Assembly: GCF_013839425.1 (NCBI RefSeq)
Contig: NZ_JACDNP010000010.1
Location: 27,405-91,404, forward strand
From: Halorhabdus salina
Lineage (GTDB): Archaea > Halobacteriota > Halobacteria > Halobacteriales > Haloarculaceae
DNA: 64,000 nt
Direction of reading: 5' to 3'
This document shows positions 17,865 to 27,230 of the stretch, in pieces. Under the pieces are notes generated by a model, which made no database searches, was not told the DNA's origin, and saw nothing but the letters and a program-made list of their open reading frames with translations. The translations under genes and the position numbers were made by a program. Every line of letters starts with the position of its first letter. Positions within the stretch are counted from its first letter, which is position 1.

Positions 17865-17904
17865 TATCTATGTGTACAACCGGACGATCCATATTTCATT
17901 TGGG

Positions 17905-17918
17905 CCGAACTGGTTCGG
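17905..17918. promoter_or_regulatory. Inverted repeat at the nar promoter (CCGAA-N4-TTCGG, copy 2 of 5)
   Basis: CCGAACTGGTTCGG lies between narO and narA. Its centre is about 28 bp upstream of the centre of the TATA box at 17936-17943, one helical turn more than in copy 1. It resembles the palindrome reported for NarO-dependent haloarchaeal promoters; I recall that motif from memory and its exact published spacing should be verified. Confidence 0.7.
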
Positions 17919-17935
17919 GGTGGGCCGTCGCTCTC

Positions 17936-17943
17936 TTATAAAC
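17936..17943 (+). promoter_or_regulatory. TATA box of the nar operon
   Basis: TTATAAAC in an otherwise GC-rich context, downstream of the inverted repeat. Initiation would fall near 17966-17970, leaving an untranslated leader of about 130 nt before narA, which is unusually long for a haloarchaeon. Confidence 0.6.
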
Positions 17944-18097
17944 AACTGCCCGAACATATTTCACAATATCCTAACATAAAGGCCCTCAGCGTTGAGGTTC
18001 TCCAGCTTTGGGGGTTGGGACATAATCACAAATCGACCGACGTCTCCGCTCTACCGCCGTCGTCCCGAGTGGGAGACATCAGTTCACAGTGATCAAC

Positions 18098-18673
18098 ATG
18101 AGACGGTCCACACTCGTCATCGCGGTGGTGGTGCTCGCCGTTCTCTTGCCGATGTGGTTCGTAGCCGCACACGGCGAGCCCCCGTCAGAAGAGATCGCGA
18201 TCGACCAGAGCGTCTCCGAAATCCAGCCCTTAGAGAGCCTGGTCGATACGCCGAACAAACTCTCGCCCAGCCAGGTGGGGGTAATCATCTGGGTCGTCCT
18301 GTTCGCCCTCGTGGGCGTCCTGGCTGCTGCCCACCGGTTCATGAACCGGGCGGTCCGGCGCTCGGATCCAGGAGATTCCCCATCACTTCCAGCACGGGTC
18401 CTTCCCTGGCTCGAGACCGAGAATCGGTGGCTGGTCGCCTACGAGGACGCCCCGGATTCGATCGAAGGGTTGGTCGCCATGGCCGGGTTGACGGTCCTGT
18501 CGATCGTCTTCGCTGCGCTGTTCACCGGTGAATACCTCACCCTGGCGCGAACCCAGTATTTCGGACTGTATGCGACCGGATTGTTCCTCTCGCTGGCCAT
18601 GCTCACGGTTGCCTATTACGCCTGGTTCATGCCACATGTTGCTGTAGCCGAACGGAGGGGTCACGGTGAATAA
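18098..18673 (+). CDS. narA: NarA-like membrane protein, first gene of the nar operon
   Basis: A 191-residue membrane protein with an N-terminal hydrophobic signal or anchor, a segment near 60-85, and two segments near 125-180. The family has no assigned activity, but a gene of this position opens the nar operons described in Haloferax and Haloarcula. It may anchor the complex or assist Rieske/cytochrome b assembly. ATG at 18098 is preferred; an in-frame GTG lies three codons upstream. Its stop overlaps the GTG start of narB by 8 bp. Confidence 0.75.
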   Translation: MRRSTLVIAVVVLAVLLPMWFVAAHGEPPSEEIAIDQSVSEIQPLESLVDTPNKLSPSQVGVIIWVVLFALVGVLAAAHRFMNRAVRRSDPGDSPSLPARVLPWLETENRWLVAYEDAPDSIEGLVAMAGLTVLSIVFAALFTGEYLTLARTQYFGLYATGLFLSLAMLTVAYYAWFMPHVAVAERRGHGE

Positions 18674-19292
18674 CGAGTGCCCCTGTGAGGACGACGGGAA
18701 TCAGGGACCCGTTCGACCGAGTATTTACACGGACGGCCGGGCGGAGGTCGAACGGCGGGACATCGCCAAACTCCTGGCGACTGCGGGCGGCTTCAGCGCC
18801 CTTGCGAGCCTCGCTGCGCCGCTGGCCGGCCTCCAGCAGGTCTTCCAGCGCACCTACACCGGGCCGATCTACGGTGAGAGCATTCCCCTGGTTGATGGGG
18901 ATGGGAATCGGATCACGCCCGATCGCCTCGAAGCAGGTGAGCAGTTGACGGTCTTCCCCGAGCCCCGGCCCGGAATCGGTGATGCGCCGACGCTACTCGT
19001 GCGCTTTCCCGAGGCCGAGTATGGCGAGGGGACGGAACTCGCCTACACTGTCGAGGGCTACGCAGCCTACTCGAAGATCTGCACGCACGCGGGGTGTACC
19101 GTCTCGGGCCGTGAGGACGACACGCTCGTCTGCCCGTGTCACTACGGGAAGTTCGACCCGACGAACGGCGCGGCAGTGACAGGGGGGCCGCCACCCCGAG
19201 CGCTGCCCCAGCTCCCGATCACGCTCGCAAGCGACGGCTATCTGATCGCCACGGCCGACTTCGATGGTCACGTCGGCGCGGGGGGTGAGTGA
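18666..19292 (+). CDS. narB: Rieske iron-sulfur protein NarB
   Basis: A 208-residue Rieske protein. A Tat-like RRDIAKLL motif (residues 30-37) precedes a hydrophobic anchor. The [2Fe-2S] motifs are CTHAGC (139-144) and CPCH (156-159), giving the two Cys and two His ligands. With NarC it would form a bc1-like quinol-oxidising module feeding electrons to the extracytoplasmic nitrate reductase; that electron route is inferred from operon context and published haloarchaeal models. It starts with GTG inside the narA end and overlaps narC by one base. Confidence 0.93.
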   Translation: MNNECPCEDDGNQGPVRPSIYTDGRAEVERRDIAKLLATAGGFSALASLAAPLAGLQQVFQRTYTGPIYGESIPLVDGDGNRITPDRLEAGEQLTVFPEPRPGIGDAPTLLVRFPEAEYGEGTELAYTVEGYAAYSKICTHAGCTVSGREDDTLVCPCHYGKFDPTNGAAVTGGPPPRALPQLPITLASDGYLIATADFDGHVGAGGE

Positions 19293-20707
19293 TGTCCCGG
19301 ACTCGACGCCTTTATGACTGGTTCGACGATCGCCTCGATCTGGACGACGCCGAGCAATTCCTCGGGAAGGCATTCCCAGCCGAAGACTCGTTCCTGCTCG
19401 GGGAGGTCGCACTGTTCTCGTTCCTGATGCTCGCACTGACTGGGATCTTCCTGGCCTTTTTCTACGAACCCTCGACAGCAGAAATGACCTACGAGGGCAG
19501 CGTCGCCAAGTTCCAGGGCGAGTCCCTGCCGGCGGCCTTCGGGAGCGTCCTCCAACTCACCTACGACGTGCCCTTCGGCATGTTCATCCGCCGGTTCCAC
19601 CACTGGGCGGCCCACCTCTTTGTCGCCTCGATCGGCCTGCACATGCTGCGGGTGTTCTTCCACGGGGCCTACCGGAATCCCCGTGAGATCAACTGGGTCG
19701 TCGGCACATTCCTCGCGATCCTGGCGATGGGCGCGGCCTACACCGGTTACGCGCTGCCGTTCGACGAGTTCGCCTCGACGGCGACCGGGATCGGCTACAA
19801 CATCGCCGGCTCGATCCCGATTCTGGGGGATCCGATCGCCGCGATCGTCTTCGGCGGTGACTTCCCCTCCAGTGCGACGATCCCACGGCTGTACTTCTTA
19901 CACGTCTTCCTCATTCCGGCGCTGATCGCCGTCGGCCTGGCGGCCCACATGGGACTGCTCGTCCGGCAGAAACACACCGAGGCCGAGCGCGACGGGGACG
20001 TCGAACCGGTCGGTTCGTCGGCGGCAGCCGACGGCGGAGCCACGCGCGACACCGTCGATCGCGAGGACGACAGTGTCGTCGTCGGGCTGCCGGCGTTCCC
20101 CAACCAGGCGGCAGTTAGCGCCGTCGTGTTCTTCCTGACGCTCGCGACCCTCTCGGCGCTCTCCGGGTTCCTGCCCGTCCACAACATCGCCGAGTACGGG
20201 CCGAACAACCCAGCCGGGACGCCTGCGTTGATCATGCCCGACTGGTTCTTCATGTGGCTGTATGGCTTCCTGAAGGTGCTCCCGTCGTCGCTGGGATTCC
20301 ATTTCGGGCCGATCGAGATCAGCGCGGAGTTTCTCGGTGGGGTCGCCCTGCCGGCGCTGGTCTTCCTGGTCGTGTTCGCCTGGCCGTTCATCGACCGCCG
20401 GCGGGACAGCGTCCACTTCACGGCTGATCCCTTCGAGCGGCCGGTCCAGACGGGCGTCGGTGTCGCCGGCATCGTCTTCGTCATGATCGCCTCGATCGCG
20501 GGCATGAACAACCTGCTCGCCGAGGCGCTGGGAACTTCGACTGGTGCCGTCAATCTGCCACTCCTGCTCGCGATGATACTTGGACCGATCGCCGCCTTCG
20601 GCATCGTCCACTGGTCGATCAGTCGGGAACGGGGCGGGGACGGCGAACCTGCGCCAGCCGACGCAGACGAGCAGGGAGAGCAGTCGGAGGTGCTCGAGGA
20701 TGAGTGA
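19292..20707 (+). CDS. narC: Cytochrome b subunit NarC
   Basis: A 471-residue cytochrome b in which the b6-like N-terminal half (haem ligands within [11 protein letters not shown] ... [11 protein letters not shown] and a second His pair near 'LHVFLIP ... AAHMGLL') is fused to a subunit-IV-like C-terminal half ('[16 protein letters not shown]'). About eight to ten membrane segments are visible, separated by an acidic loop at residues 225-265. Quinol oxidation is the expected role. It starts at the ATG that overlaps the narB stop (TGATG). Confidence 0.93.
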   Translation: MSRTRRLYDWFDDRLDLDDAEQFLGKAFPAEDSFLLGEVALFSFLMLALTGIFLAFFYEPSTAEMTYEGSVAKFQGESLPAAFGSVLQLTYDVPFGMFIRRFHHWAAHLFVASIGLHMLRVFFHGAYRNPREINWVVGTFLAILAMGAAYTGYALPFDEFASTATGIGYNIAGSIPILGDPIAAIVFGGDFPSSATIPRLYFLHVFLIPALIAVGLAAHMGLLVRQKHTEAERDGDVEPVGSSAAADGGATRDTVDREDDSVVVGLPAFPNQAAVSAVVFFLTLATLSALSGFLPVHNIAEYGPNNPAGTPALIMPDWFFMWLYGFLKVLPSSLGFHFGPIEISAEFLGGVALPALVFLVVFAWPFIDRRRDSVHFTADPFERPVQTGVGVAGIVFVMIASIAGMNNLLAEALGTSTGAVNLPLLLAMILGPIAAFGIVHWSISRERGGDGEPAPADADEQGEQSEVLEDE

Positions 20708-20885
20708 TCACCTGCCGGTGCTGTCCGGACGGACGTACCGACGCCTGGATACGGCGAGCAAAATCGGCGGCCTGGCGTTCGTGGCCGCGGCCCTGGAAGT
20801 GGGGCCGACGACCGCCGCCGGGATCGCGCTCGTCGTGATCGGAGCGACACTCGCGACTGCAACCGTCTTCATCGAGAACCAATGA
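20700..20885 (+). CDS. Small membrane protein, nar operon orf1
   Basis: A 61-residue protein with two hydrophobic segments ([13 protein letters not shown] and [19 protein letters not shown]). Its ATG lies inside the last codons of narC, and its stop overlaps the narG ATG, so it is translated as part of the operon. The position matches the unnamed orf between narC and narG in other haloarchaeal nar operons. The function is unknown. Confidence 0.8.
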   Translation: MSDHLPVLSGRTYRRLDTASKIGGLAFVAAALEVGPTTAAGIALVVIGATLATATVFIENQ

Positions 20886-23737
20886 GCGACGCAAATCCAT
20901 CCGACGACAGTACAGACGGCCTTTCGCGCCGTGACTTCCTGCTGGGTGCCGGCGCGGCCGGCGTGGTCGGTGCGACCGGCCTGTCAGTCGCCGACAGGGC
21001 GCTCGACGGTCTGCAAGCCGTCGAGGACCCGATCGGCAATTACCCCTATCGCGACTGGGAGGACTTCTACCGCGAGGAGTGGGACTGGGATTCGGTCGCC
21101 CGCTCGACGCACTCGGTCAACTGCACCGGCTCCTGTTCGTGGGACGTCTACGTCAAGAACGGCCAGGTCTGGCGCGAACAGCAGGCCAACGACTACCCTC
21201 GCTTCGACGAGAGTCTGCCGGATCCCAACCCGCGGGGCTGCCAGAAGGGGGCCTGTTACAACGACTACGTCGACGCCGAACAGCGCGTCCAGTACCCAAT
21301 GCGCCGGACTGGCGAGCGCGGAGCCGGCGAGTGGGAGCGCATCTCCTGGGACGAAGCCCTGACGGAGATCGCCGAGCACGTCATCGAGGAGGTCCAGGCG
21401 GGCCGGTACGACGCGATCAGCGGGTTCACGCCCATCCCGGCGATGAGTCCGGTTTCCTTTGCGTCGGGGACGCGGCTGGTCAACTTGCTCGGGGGCGTCT
21501 CTCACTCCTTCTACGACTGGTACTCGGACCTGCCGCCGGGCCAGCCGATCACCTGGGGTCACCAGACCGACAACGCCGAGAGCGCCGACTGGCACAACGC
21601 CGAGTACATCATCGCGTGGGGGTCGAACATCAACGTCACACGGATCCCCGACGCGAAGTACTTCCTCGATGCCGGCTACGAGGGCGCGAAACGCGTCGGG
21701 ATCTTCTCGGACTACTCCCAGACGGCGATCCACACTGACGAGTGGATCGCCCCAGATCCCGGCACTGACACCGCGCTGGCGCTCGGCATGGCCCGCACCA
21801 TCGTCGAGGAGGGCCTCTACGACGAGGAGCACCTGAAAGAGCAGTCCGACATGCCCCTGCTCGTCCGTGCGGACACGGGCAAGTTCCTGCGCGCTGACGA
21901 GGTGCCGGGTCTCGCTGTCGACGCCGATGAACCGGAGAAGGTCATGGTCATGCAGGACAGCGAAGGTGACCTGCGTGCCGCGCCGGGCTCGCTCGGCGAG
22001 CGCGACGCCAAGTACGACGACTCGTTGTCGATCGAACTCGACTTCGACCCCCAGCTTGCCGTCGATGACACCGTCCAGACGACCGAGGGCCAGGTCACGG
22101 TCACCTCCGTCTGGAACAACCTCCAGGACGAACTCGCGAACTACACGCCCGAATACGTCCACGAGGAGACCGGCGTCGGCGAGGAGACCCACCAGAAGAT
22201 TGCCCGGGAGTTCGCCGACGTCGACCGCGGGAAGATCATCCACGGGAAGGGGGTCAACGACTGGTATCACAACGACCTGGGTAATCGCGCCATCCAGCTG
22301 CTCGTGACGCTGACGGGCCATATCGGTCGGAACGGCACCGGCGTCGACCACTACGTAGGCCAGGAAAAGATCTGGACGTTCGGGGGCTGGAAATCGCTCT
22401 CCTTCCCGACCGGGAGCGTCCGGGGTGTCCCGACGACGCTGTGGACCTACTACCACGCCGGCATCCTCGAGAACACGGACCCCGACACCCGCGCAAAGAT
22501 CGAGGAATCCGTCGAGAAGGGCTGGATGCCCGTTTACCCGGAAGAACGGGCGGACGGCTCACGGCCCGATCCCACGACGATGTTCGTCTGGCGTGGCAAC
22601 TTCTTCAACCAGGCGAAGGGCAACATCGCCGTCGAGGAGGTCCTCTGGGACAAACTCGACCTGGTCGTCGACATCAACTTCCGGCTTGACTCGACGGCGC
22701 TGTACGCCGATATCGTCCTCCCCGCCGCGAGCCACTACGAGAAACATGACCTCAACATGACGGACATGCACACCTACGTGCATCCGTTCACGCCCGCCGT
22801 CGAGCCCATCGGCGAGGCCAAGTCCGACTGGCAGATCTTCAAGGAACTGGCTCAGAAGATCCAGGAGATCGCACAGGAGCAGGACATCGATCCGATCGAC
22901 GATCGCAAATTCGATCGGGAGATCGATCTCCAGTCGGTTTACGATGATTACGTCCGGGACTGGAAAACCGGCGAGGACGGTGCGCTCGAAGGAGACGAGG
23001 CTGCGTGTGACTTCGTGCTCGAACACTCGACGGAGACCAATCCCGACGATGGCGGCGAGATCACCTTTGCCGACACCGTCGAACAACCCCAGCGCTTCGA
23101 GGCCGCCGGCGGCCACTGGACCTCGGATCTGGAAGACGGGGTGGCCTATGCGCCCTGGAAGGATTTTGTCCAGGACAAAGAGCCCTGGCCCACCCTCACC
23201 GGTCGCCAGCAGTACTACATCGATCATGACTGGTTCTTAGACGTCGACGAGGAACTGCCGACGCACAAGCGTCCGGTCGAGACCAACGACCAGAGCGAGT
23301 ACCCGCTACGGTACAACACGCCACACGGCCGGTGGTCGATCCACTCGACGTGGCGCGACAGCGAGAAGATGCTCCAGCTCAACCGGGGCGAACCCGTGGT
23401 GTTCATCCACCCCGAGGACGCTCAGCATCGGGGGATCGAGGACGGGGACACGGTCGAGATCTACAACGATCTGGCGACCATCGAGGCTAACGCCAAGCTC
23501 TACCCGGCCAGCGAACCCGGGACCGTCCGGCACTACTTCGCCTGGGAGAAGTACCAGTACCCCAGTCGCGACAACTTCAACTCGCTGATCCCCATGTACA
23601 TGAAACCCACCCAGCTCGTCCAGTACCCGGAAGATTCGGGCGAACACCTTCATTTCTTCCCGAACTTCTGGGGGCCGACCGGGGTCAACAGCGACGTGCG
23701 CTGTGACATCCGACCGAAGGAAGGAGGTGGTGACTGA
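20882..23737 (+). CDS. narG: Respiratory nitrate reductase catalytic subunit NarG, Tat-exported
   Basis: A 951-residue Mo-bisMGD enzyme reducing nitrate to nitrite. A Tat motif SRRDFLL (residues 15-21) shows it works outside the membrane. The [4Fe-4S] motif is H77-X3-C81-X3-C85-X34-C120, and Asp236 in ESADW corresponds to the Mo ligand of E. coli NarG, followed by EYIIAWGSN. It is shorter than bacterial NarG, as usual for archaea. It overlaps orf1 by four bases and narH by one base. Confidence 0.97.
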   Translation: MSDANPSDDSTDGLSRRDFLLGAGAAGVVGATGLSVADRALDGLQAVEDPIGNYPYRDWEDFYREEWDWDSVARSTHSVNCTGSCSWDVYVKNGQVWREQQANDYPRFDESLPDPNPRGCQKGACYNDYVDAEQRVQYPMRRTGERGAGEWERISWDEALTEIAEHVIEEVQAGRYDAISGFTPIPAMSPVSFASGTRLVNLLGGVSHSFYDWYSDLPPGQPITWGHQTDNAESADWHNAEYIIAWGSNINVTRIPDAKYFLDAGYEGAKRVGIFSDYSQTAIHTDEWIAPDPGTDTALALGMARTIVEEGLYDEEHLKEQSDMPLLVRADTGKFLRADEVPGLAVDADEPEKVMVMQDSEGDLRAAPGSLGERDAKYDDSLSIELDFDPQLAVDDTVQTTEGQVTVTSVWNNLQDELANYTPEYVHEETGVGEETHQKIAREFADVDRGKIIHGKGVNDWYHNDLGNRAIQLLVTLTGHIGRNGTGVDHYVGQEKIWTFGGWKSLSFPTGSVRGVPTTLWTYYHAGILENTDPDTRAKIEESVEKGWMPVYPEERADGSRPDPTTMFVWRGNFFNQAKGNIAVEEVLWDKLDLVVDINFRLDSTALYADIVLPAASHYEKHDLNMTDMHTYVHPFTPAVEPIGEAKSDWQIFKELAQKIQEIAQEQDIDPIDDRKFDREIDLQSVYDDYVRDWKTGEDGALEGDEAACDFVLEHSTETNPDDGGEITFADTVEQPQRFEAAGGHWTSDLEDGVAYAPWKDFVQDKEPWPTLTGRQQYYIDHDWFLDVDEELPTHKRPVETNDQSEYPLRYNTPHGRWSIHSTWRDSEKMLQLNRGEPVVFIHPEDAQHRGIEDGDTVEIYNDLATIEANAKLYPASEPGTVRHYFAWEKYQYPSRDNFNSLIPMYMKPTQLVQYPEDSGEHLHFFPNFWGPTGVNSDVRCDIRPKEGGGD

Positions 23738-24786
23738 TGGCCCACGAGAATATCGACATCGCCGACGGGGTCGATCATCAGGTCGCGATGGTGATGGACC
23801 TCAACAAGTGCATCGGGTGCCAAACCTGCACGGTCGCCTGCGAGACGCTCTGGACCGAGCGGGAGGGCACCGAGTACATGTACTGGAACAACGTCGAGAC
23901 TCGCCCCGGGAAGGGCTACCCCCGCGACTGGGAATCGAAGGGCGGCGGCTGGGAGTCCGAGGAGCACAACGAACGCTCCGTCGGTGAGATTCCCTCCCAG
24001 CAGGATTACGGCGAGAACTGGGAGTTCGACCACGAGGGAATCCTCAAGGAAGGCGAGGACAAGGCCCTCAAACCCGAAAACACGGATCCCGAGTGGGGGC
24101 CCAACTGGGACGAAGACCAGGGTGCCGGCGAGCATCCCAACAACTACTACTTCTACTTCCCACGGATCTGCAACCACTGCACCCATCCCTCCTGTGTGGA
24201 GGCCTGTCCGCGCAAGGCCCTCTACAAGCGCGAGGAGGACGGCGTCGTCCTGGTCGATCAGGAGCGCTGCCGTGGCTACCGCTACTGCGTCGAGGGCTGT
24301 CCGTACAAGAAGGTCTACTACAATGCCGTCACGAAGCGCTCAGAGAAGTGCGTCTTCTGCTATCCGCGCATCGAGGGCGAAGGCCCGGATGGGGAGACCC
24401 ACCCGCCGGCCTGTGCGGATCAGTGTACGACCCAGCTCCGGCTGGTCGGGTACCTCGACGATCAGGACGGGCCGATCTACAAGCTCGTCGAGCAGTACGA
24501 GGTCGCCCTGCCGTTGCACCCCGAATATCAGACGACGCCGAACGTCTACTACATCCCGCCAGTCGCCCCGCCCCAGCACTCAGATGACGGCGAGACGGTC
24601 GACGTCGAGCGCATTCCGCGGTCGTACCTCGAAGAGCTGTTCGGCGAGCAGGTGAACGACGCGTTAGACACCATCGAACGGGAGCGCGCCAAGGTCGAAC
24701 GCGGCGGCCACAGCGAACTCATGGAGATCCTTCAGGACAAAAATCCTGCCCAGCAGTACCGATTGGAGGTGTTTGCGGATGACTGA
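23737..24786 (+). CDS. narH: Nitrate reductase iron-sulfur subunit NarH
   Basis: A 349-residue electron-transfer subunit with four Fe-S cluster motifs: CIGCQTCTVAC near residue 27, CNHCTHPSCVEACP near 146, CRGYRYCVEGCP near 179, and KCVFC ... CADQC near 205-230. In the third motif the second-position Cys is replaced, here by Tyr, where E. coli NarH has Trp, so this site should hold a [3Fe-4S] cluster. No signal peptide is present; it is presumably exported with NarG. It overlaps both neighbours. Confidence 0.96.
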   Translation: MAHENIDIADGVDHQVAMVMDLNKCIGCQTCTVACETLWTEREGTEYMYWNNVETRPGKGYPRDWESKGGGWESEEHNERSVGEIPSQQDYGENWEFDHEGILKEGEDKALKPENTDPEWGPNWDEDQGAGEHPNNYYFYFPRICNHCTHPSCVEACPRKALYKREEDGVVLVDQERCRGYRYCVEGCPYKKVYYNAVTKRSEKCVFCYPRIEGEGPDGETHPPACADQCTTQLRLVGYLDDQDGPIYKLVEQYEVALPLHPEYQTTPNVYYIPPVAPPQHSDDGETVDVERIPRSYLEELFGEQVNDALDTIERERAKVERGGHSELMEILQDKNPAQQYRLEVFADD

Positions 24787-25630
24787 TGCTTCTCGGGGAC
24801 GACGCCCACTGCTCGTTGCCGGGCTGCTCGCGGGCCTACTGGTCGCCAGCGCCGCCCTCGTCCCGTTGATCGCCGATGCCCGGCCGGCACGGGAGATTCC
24901 CATCGAAAACGTGGATCAGTCACTGGCTGATCCCGGGGCCGACGGCTGGAGTGAGGTCCCCGCAGCGACGGTCCCGCTGGCGAGCGCACCGAGCGGTGTC
25001 CCGAACGCCGACGACACGACCGTCCGCGCCGTTGAGGTCGAGGCCGCCCAGTCGGACGAGACGCTCTTTGTCCGCCTGCGCTGGGCCGATTCAAGCACTG
25101 ATCGAGAGACGAACTCGCCACGGGCGTTCCCGGACATGGCGGCGATCCAGTTCCCCGTCAACGCCACGACCCAACCCGCGATCGCGATGGGCAGTCAACG
25201 CAATCTGGTGAACGTCTGGCAGTGGGCGGGTACCGGGACCACCCAGGAACTGCTCGCCGGCGGCCCGGGCTCGACGACAGCGTTCGAACAGCCCCAGGTC
25301 AGCGTCGAGGCGACGCGGGCCACGATTGGCGAGGACGACGGCTGGAGCGTCGTCTTCACGCGGGAGTTGAACGCCTCGGTCGACAACCGGACGCAATTGG
25401 CCGCCGACGCGGATCTGAACGTCGCCTTCGGGATCTGGAACGGCGAGAACAGCGAACGGGCCGGCCAGAAAGCCGTCAGTGAGTGGTACTACTTCCCCTT
25501 TGGCCCTGACGAGGGCGGTGCGCCCTTCCAGATGATCCTCTGGGCCGTTGCCGGCATCGCGATCGCGCTCGTGATCGCCGTCACCGCGATCAGCGTCCGC
25601 CGGGCGGGCCAGGAGGGCGAGTCTGAATGA
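24779..25630 (+). CDS. Haem-b subunit-like protein of type II DMSO reductases (nar orf2)
   Basis: A 283-residue protein resembling the gamma subunit of ethylbenzene and dimethylsulfide dehydrogenases (EB_dh). It has an N-terminal signal or anchor, a beta-sandwich domain and a C-terminal membrane segment. The candidate haem ligands are Met in 'AIAMGSQRNLVNVWQW' and Lys in 'GQKAVSEWYYF', the pattern known for EbdC. It could pass electrons from the Rieske/cytochrome b module to NarH in place of a membrane NarI, which is missing here. The ATG overlaps the narH end by 8 bp. Confidence 0.85.
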   Translation: MTDASRGRRPLLVAGLLAGLLVASAALVPLIADARPAREIPIENVDQSLADPGADGWSEVPAATVPLASAPSGVPNADDTTVRAVEVEAAQSDETLFVRLRWADSSTDRETNSPRAFPDMAAIQFPVNATTQPAIAMGSQRNLVNVWQWAGTGTTQELLAGGPGSTTAFEQPQVSVEATRATIGEDDGWSVVFTRELNASVDNRTQLAADADLNVAFGIWNGENSERAGQKAVSEWYYFPFGPDEGGAPFQMILWAVAGIAIALVIAVTAISVRRAGQEGESE

Positions 25631-26361
25631 CCGCTACTGACCCCGCTGGGCCGGACCAGCGTGACACTCGTCTCGACCGTGAAGCTGTCGAGCCTGATCC
25701 GGCCGCCCGGGGCGTGCTCTACCAGACGCTCGCCCGGGCGTTCGAGCACCCGACCGAGGAGTTCCACGCTGGCTTGACTGACGGCAGGATTGAAACCGGA
25801 CTTTCCGATGCGATCACAGTGACACCTCTCGAGGTGACGGTGCCAGCCCTCTCCCTCGAAGAAGACTCCCAGCAACTCAGCGCACGCTACAACCGGTTGT
25901 TCGCCCTCGGGATGGCCGCCGTCACTGACCGCACGGACGGCTCTGTCGAGAAAGACGGGCCAGCCGTCTCGCTGTACGAGTCCAGTCACCGCGAGGACGC
26001 CACCTGGGAGACGATCAATGTCGACCTCGCGCGTGCCTACGAGTACTACGGACTCTCGGTCGATACAGATGAACGCGACCATCACGACAACCTGGGATTG
26101 CAACTGGAGTTTGCCGGCTACCTCGCCCGCCGGGAAGCGCTCGGCGAGGACGACGCTGCGGCCGCGCGCCGGGACTTCCTGGATCGCCACCTGACTGTCT
26201 TCGCCGAGTCACTCCGGGACTCGTTGGCCGAACCTGCCGTCGCGGGGATCTATGCTGATCTGGCTACCATCTTGGAGCGGGTCGTCTCGGCCGACCACGC
26301 CGACCTGACCGACCGTCTCGGCACACCTGCCTCGACGGATGGACGCGAGGTGAGTTGGTGA
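25627..26361 (+). CDS. narJ: Nitrate reductase chaperone NarJ (TorD family)
   Basis: A 244-residue helical protein of the NarJ/DmsD/TorD chaperone family, which binds the apo-catalytic subunit until cofactor insertion is complete and Tat export can proceed. The family-like segment 'LYESSHREDATWETINVDLARAYEYYG' is spelled here only by its ends, LYESSHR (about 118) and LARAYEYYG (about 136), followed by a His-containing loop DERDHHDNLG. It overlaps orf2 by 4 bp and orf3 by 1 bp. Confidence 0.9.
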   Translation: MTATDPAGPDQRDTRLDREAVEPDPAARGVLYQTLARAFEHPTEEFHAGLTDGRIETGLSDAITVTPLEVTVPALSLEEDSQQLSARYNRLFALGMAAVTDRTDGSVEKDGPAVSLYESSHREDATWETINVDLARAYEYYGLSVDTDERDHHDNLGLQLEFAGYLARREALGEDDAAAARRDFLDRHLTVFAESLRDSLAEPAVAGIYADLATILERVVSADHADLTDRLGTPASTDGREVSW

Positions 26362-27230
26362 TGAGCGGACGCGTCGCGGCCCTGGATGTGGTCGATACGC
26401 CGCGGTCAGTGCGTGGCGTGACCCTCGACCGGGTCACACTGTCGGCACCGGCGGTCCTCGCGGCGGCGACGCTGTTCGTGAGCAGGCTGGCGATCAATGC
26501 GCGAACGGTCGTCCCGTTTGACCTTGTTGCCCTCCAAGAGTTTCTCGTCCCCCTCACGGCACTTGCCTGTGCTGGATCGCTGATCGCGATGGCTGCCGTC
26601 GGTGCTGACGGGTACGAGACGGTCGGGCTGACGTTCGTCGGCGTCTTCGGCGTGGCCGGGACGATCGCGCGACCGGCCTACGTGCCCGCTGTCGTAGCGA
26701 TCATCGCCGGGACGAGCGTGGCCGCCGGGGCTGGGCTGATCGCGGAGCGGAATCTTCGGATCGGCCCGGCAATCGTTACCAGCGTCTTGCTCGGTGGCCT
26801 CGCGGCGTCGCTGGGGAGTTCACTCGGGATCGCCGCGGTGACCACCCGATCGCTGGGCACACAACTGACGCTGTTGGGCGTCGCCGGGACACCGATCTTC
26901 CTCGCACGCGGTCGGGCCGACTATCTGGCAGGTGTTGTCGCCGCCGGCCTGCTGGTCGCGCTGGGCATCGTCGCGCCGTTCCTGCTCGGGGCGACTGGCC
27001 TCGTCGCTGGCGGGATCGTCGGTGCCTCGCTCCCACTGATGGCGCTGGCGGTCGGCGGACTAACGATTACCGCGAGTGCCGCGTTGCGGACCCACCGGCA
27101 CGCCGCCACACTGGGGGCGGGCTTGCTGCTGTTCGCTGGCGTGCCCGCAACGCTCCCGCGGGCGCTCGCCGTCGTCCTCGCTCTCGTGTTACTTGTCGAG
27201 ACGGCCACCGGAGGTGCGCGTGATGTCTGA
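26361..27230 (+). CDS. Multi-spanning membrane protein, nar operon orf3
   Basis: A 289-residue protein that is hydrophobic throughout, with about eight to nine membrane segments and short, mostly uncharged loops. No transporter signature is recognised, and it does not look like a NarK-type nitrate/nitrite carrier (no GXXXG-rich MFS signature loops, fewer helices). Genes of similar position end other haloarchaeal nar operons. It starts at ATG overlapping the narJ stop (TGATG) and overlaps orf4 by 8 bp. Confidence 0.75.
   Translation: MSGRVAALDVVDTPRSVRGVTLDRVTLSAPAVLAAATLFVSRLAINARTVVPFDLVALQEFLVPLTALACAGSLIAMAAVGADGYETVGLTFVGVFGVAGTIARPAYVPAVVAIIAGTSVAAGAGLIAERNLRIGPAIVTSVLLGGLAASLGSSLGIAAVTTRSLGTQLTLLGVAGTPIFLARGRADYLAGVVAAGLLVALGIVAPFLLGATGLVAGGIVGASLPLMALAVGGLTITASAALRTHRHAATLGAGLLLFAGVPATLPRALAVVLALVLLVETATGGARDV

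Noticed and set aside
20984..22456. 490-codon open frame on the strand opposite narG
   Set aside because: It is the antisense shadow of a high-GC gene with strong third-position bias; narG has clear motifs, Tat signal and operon overlaps.
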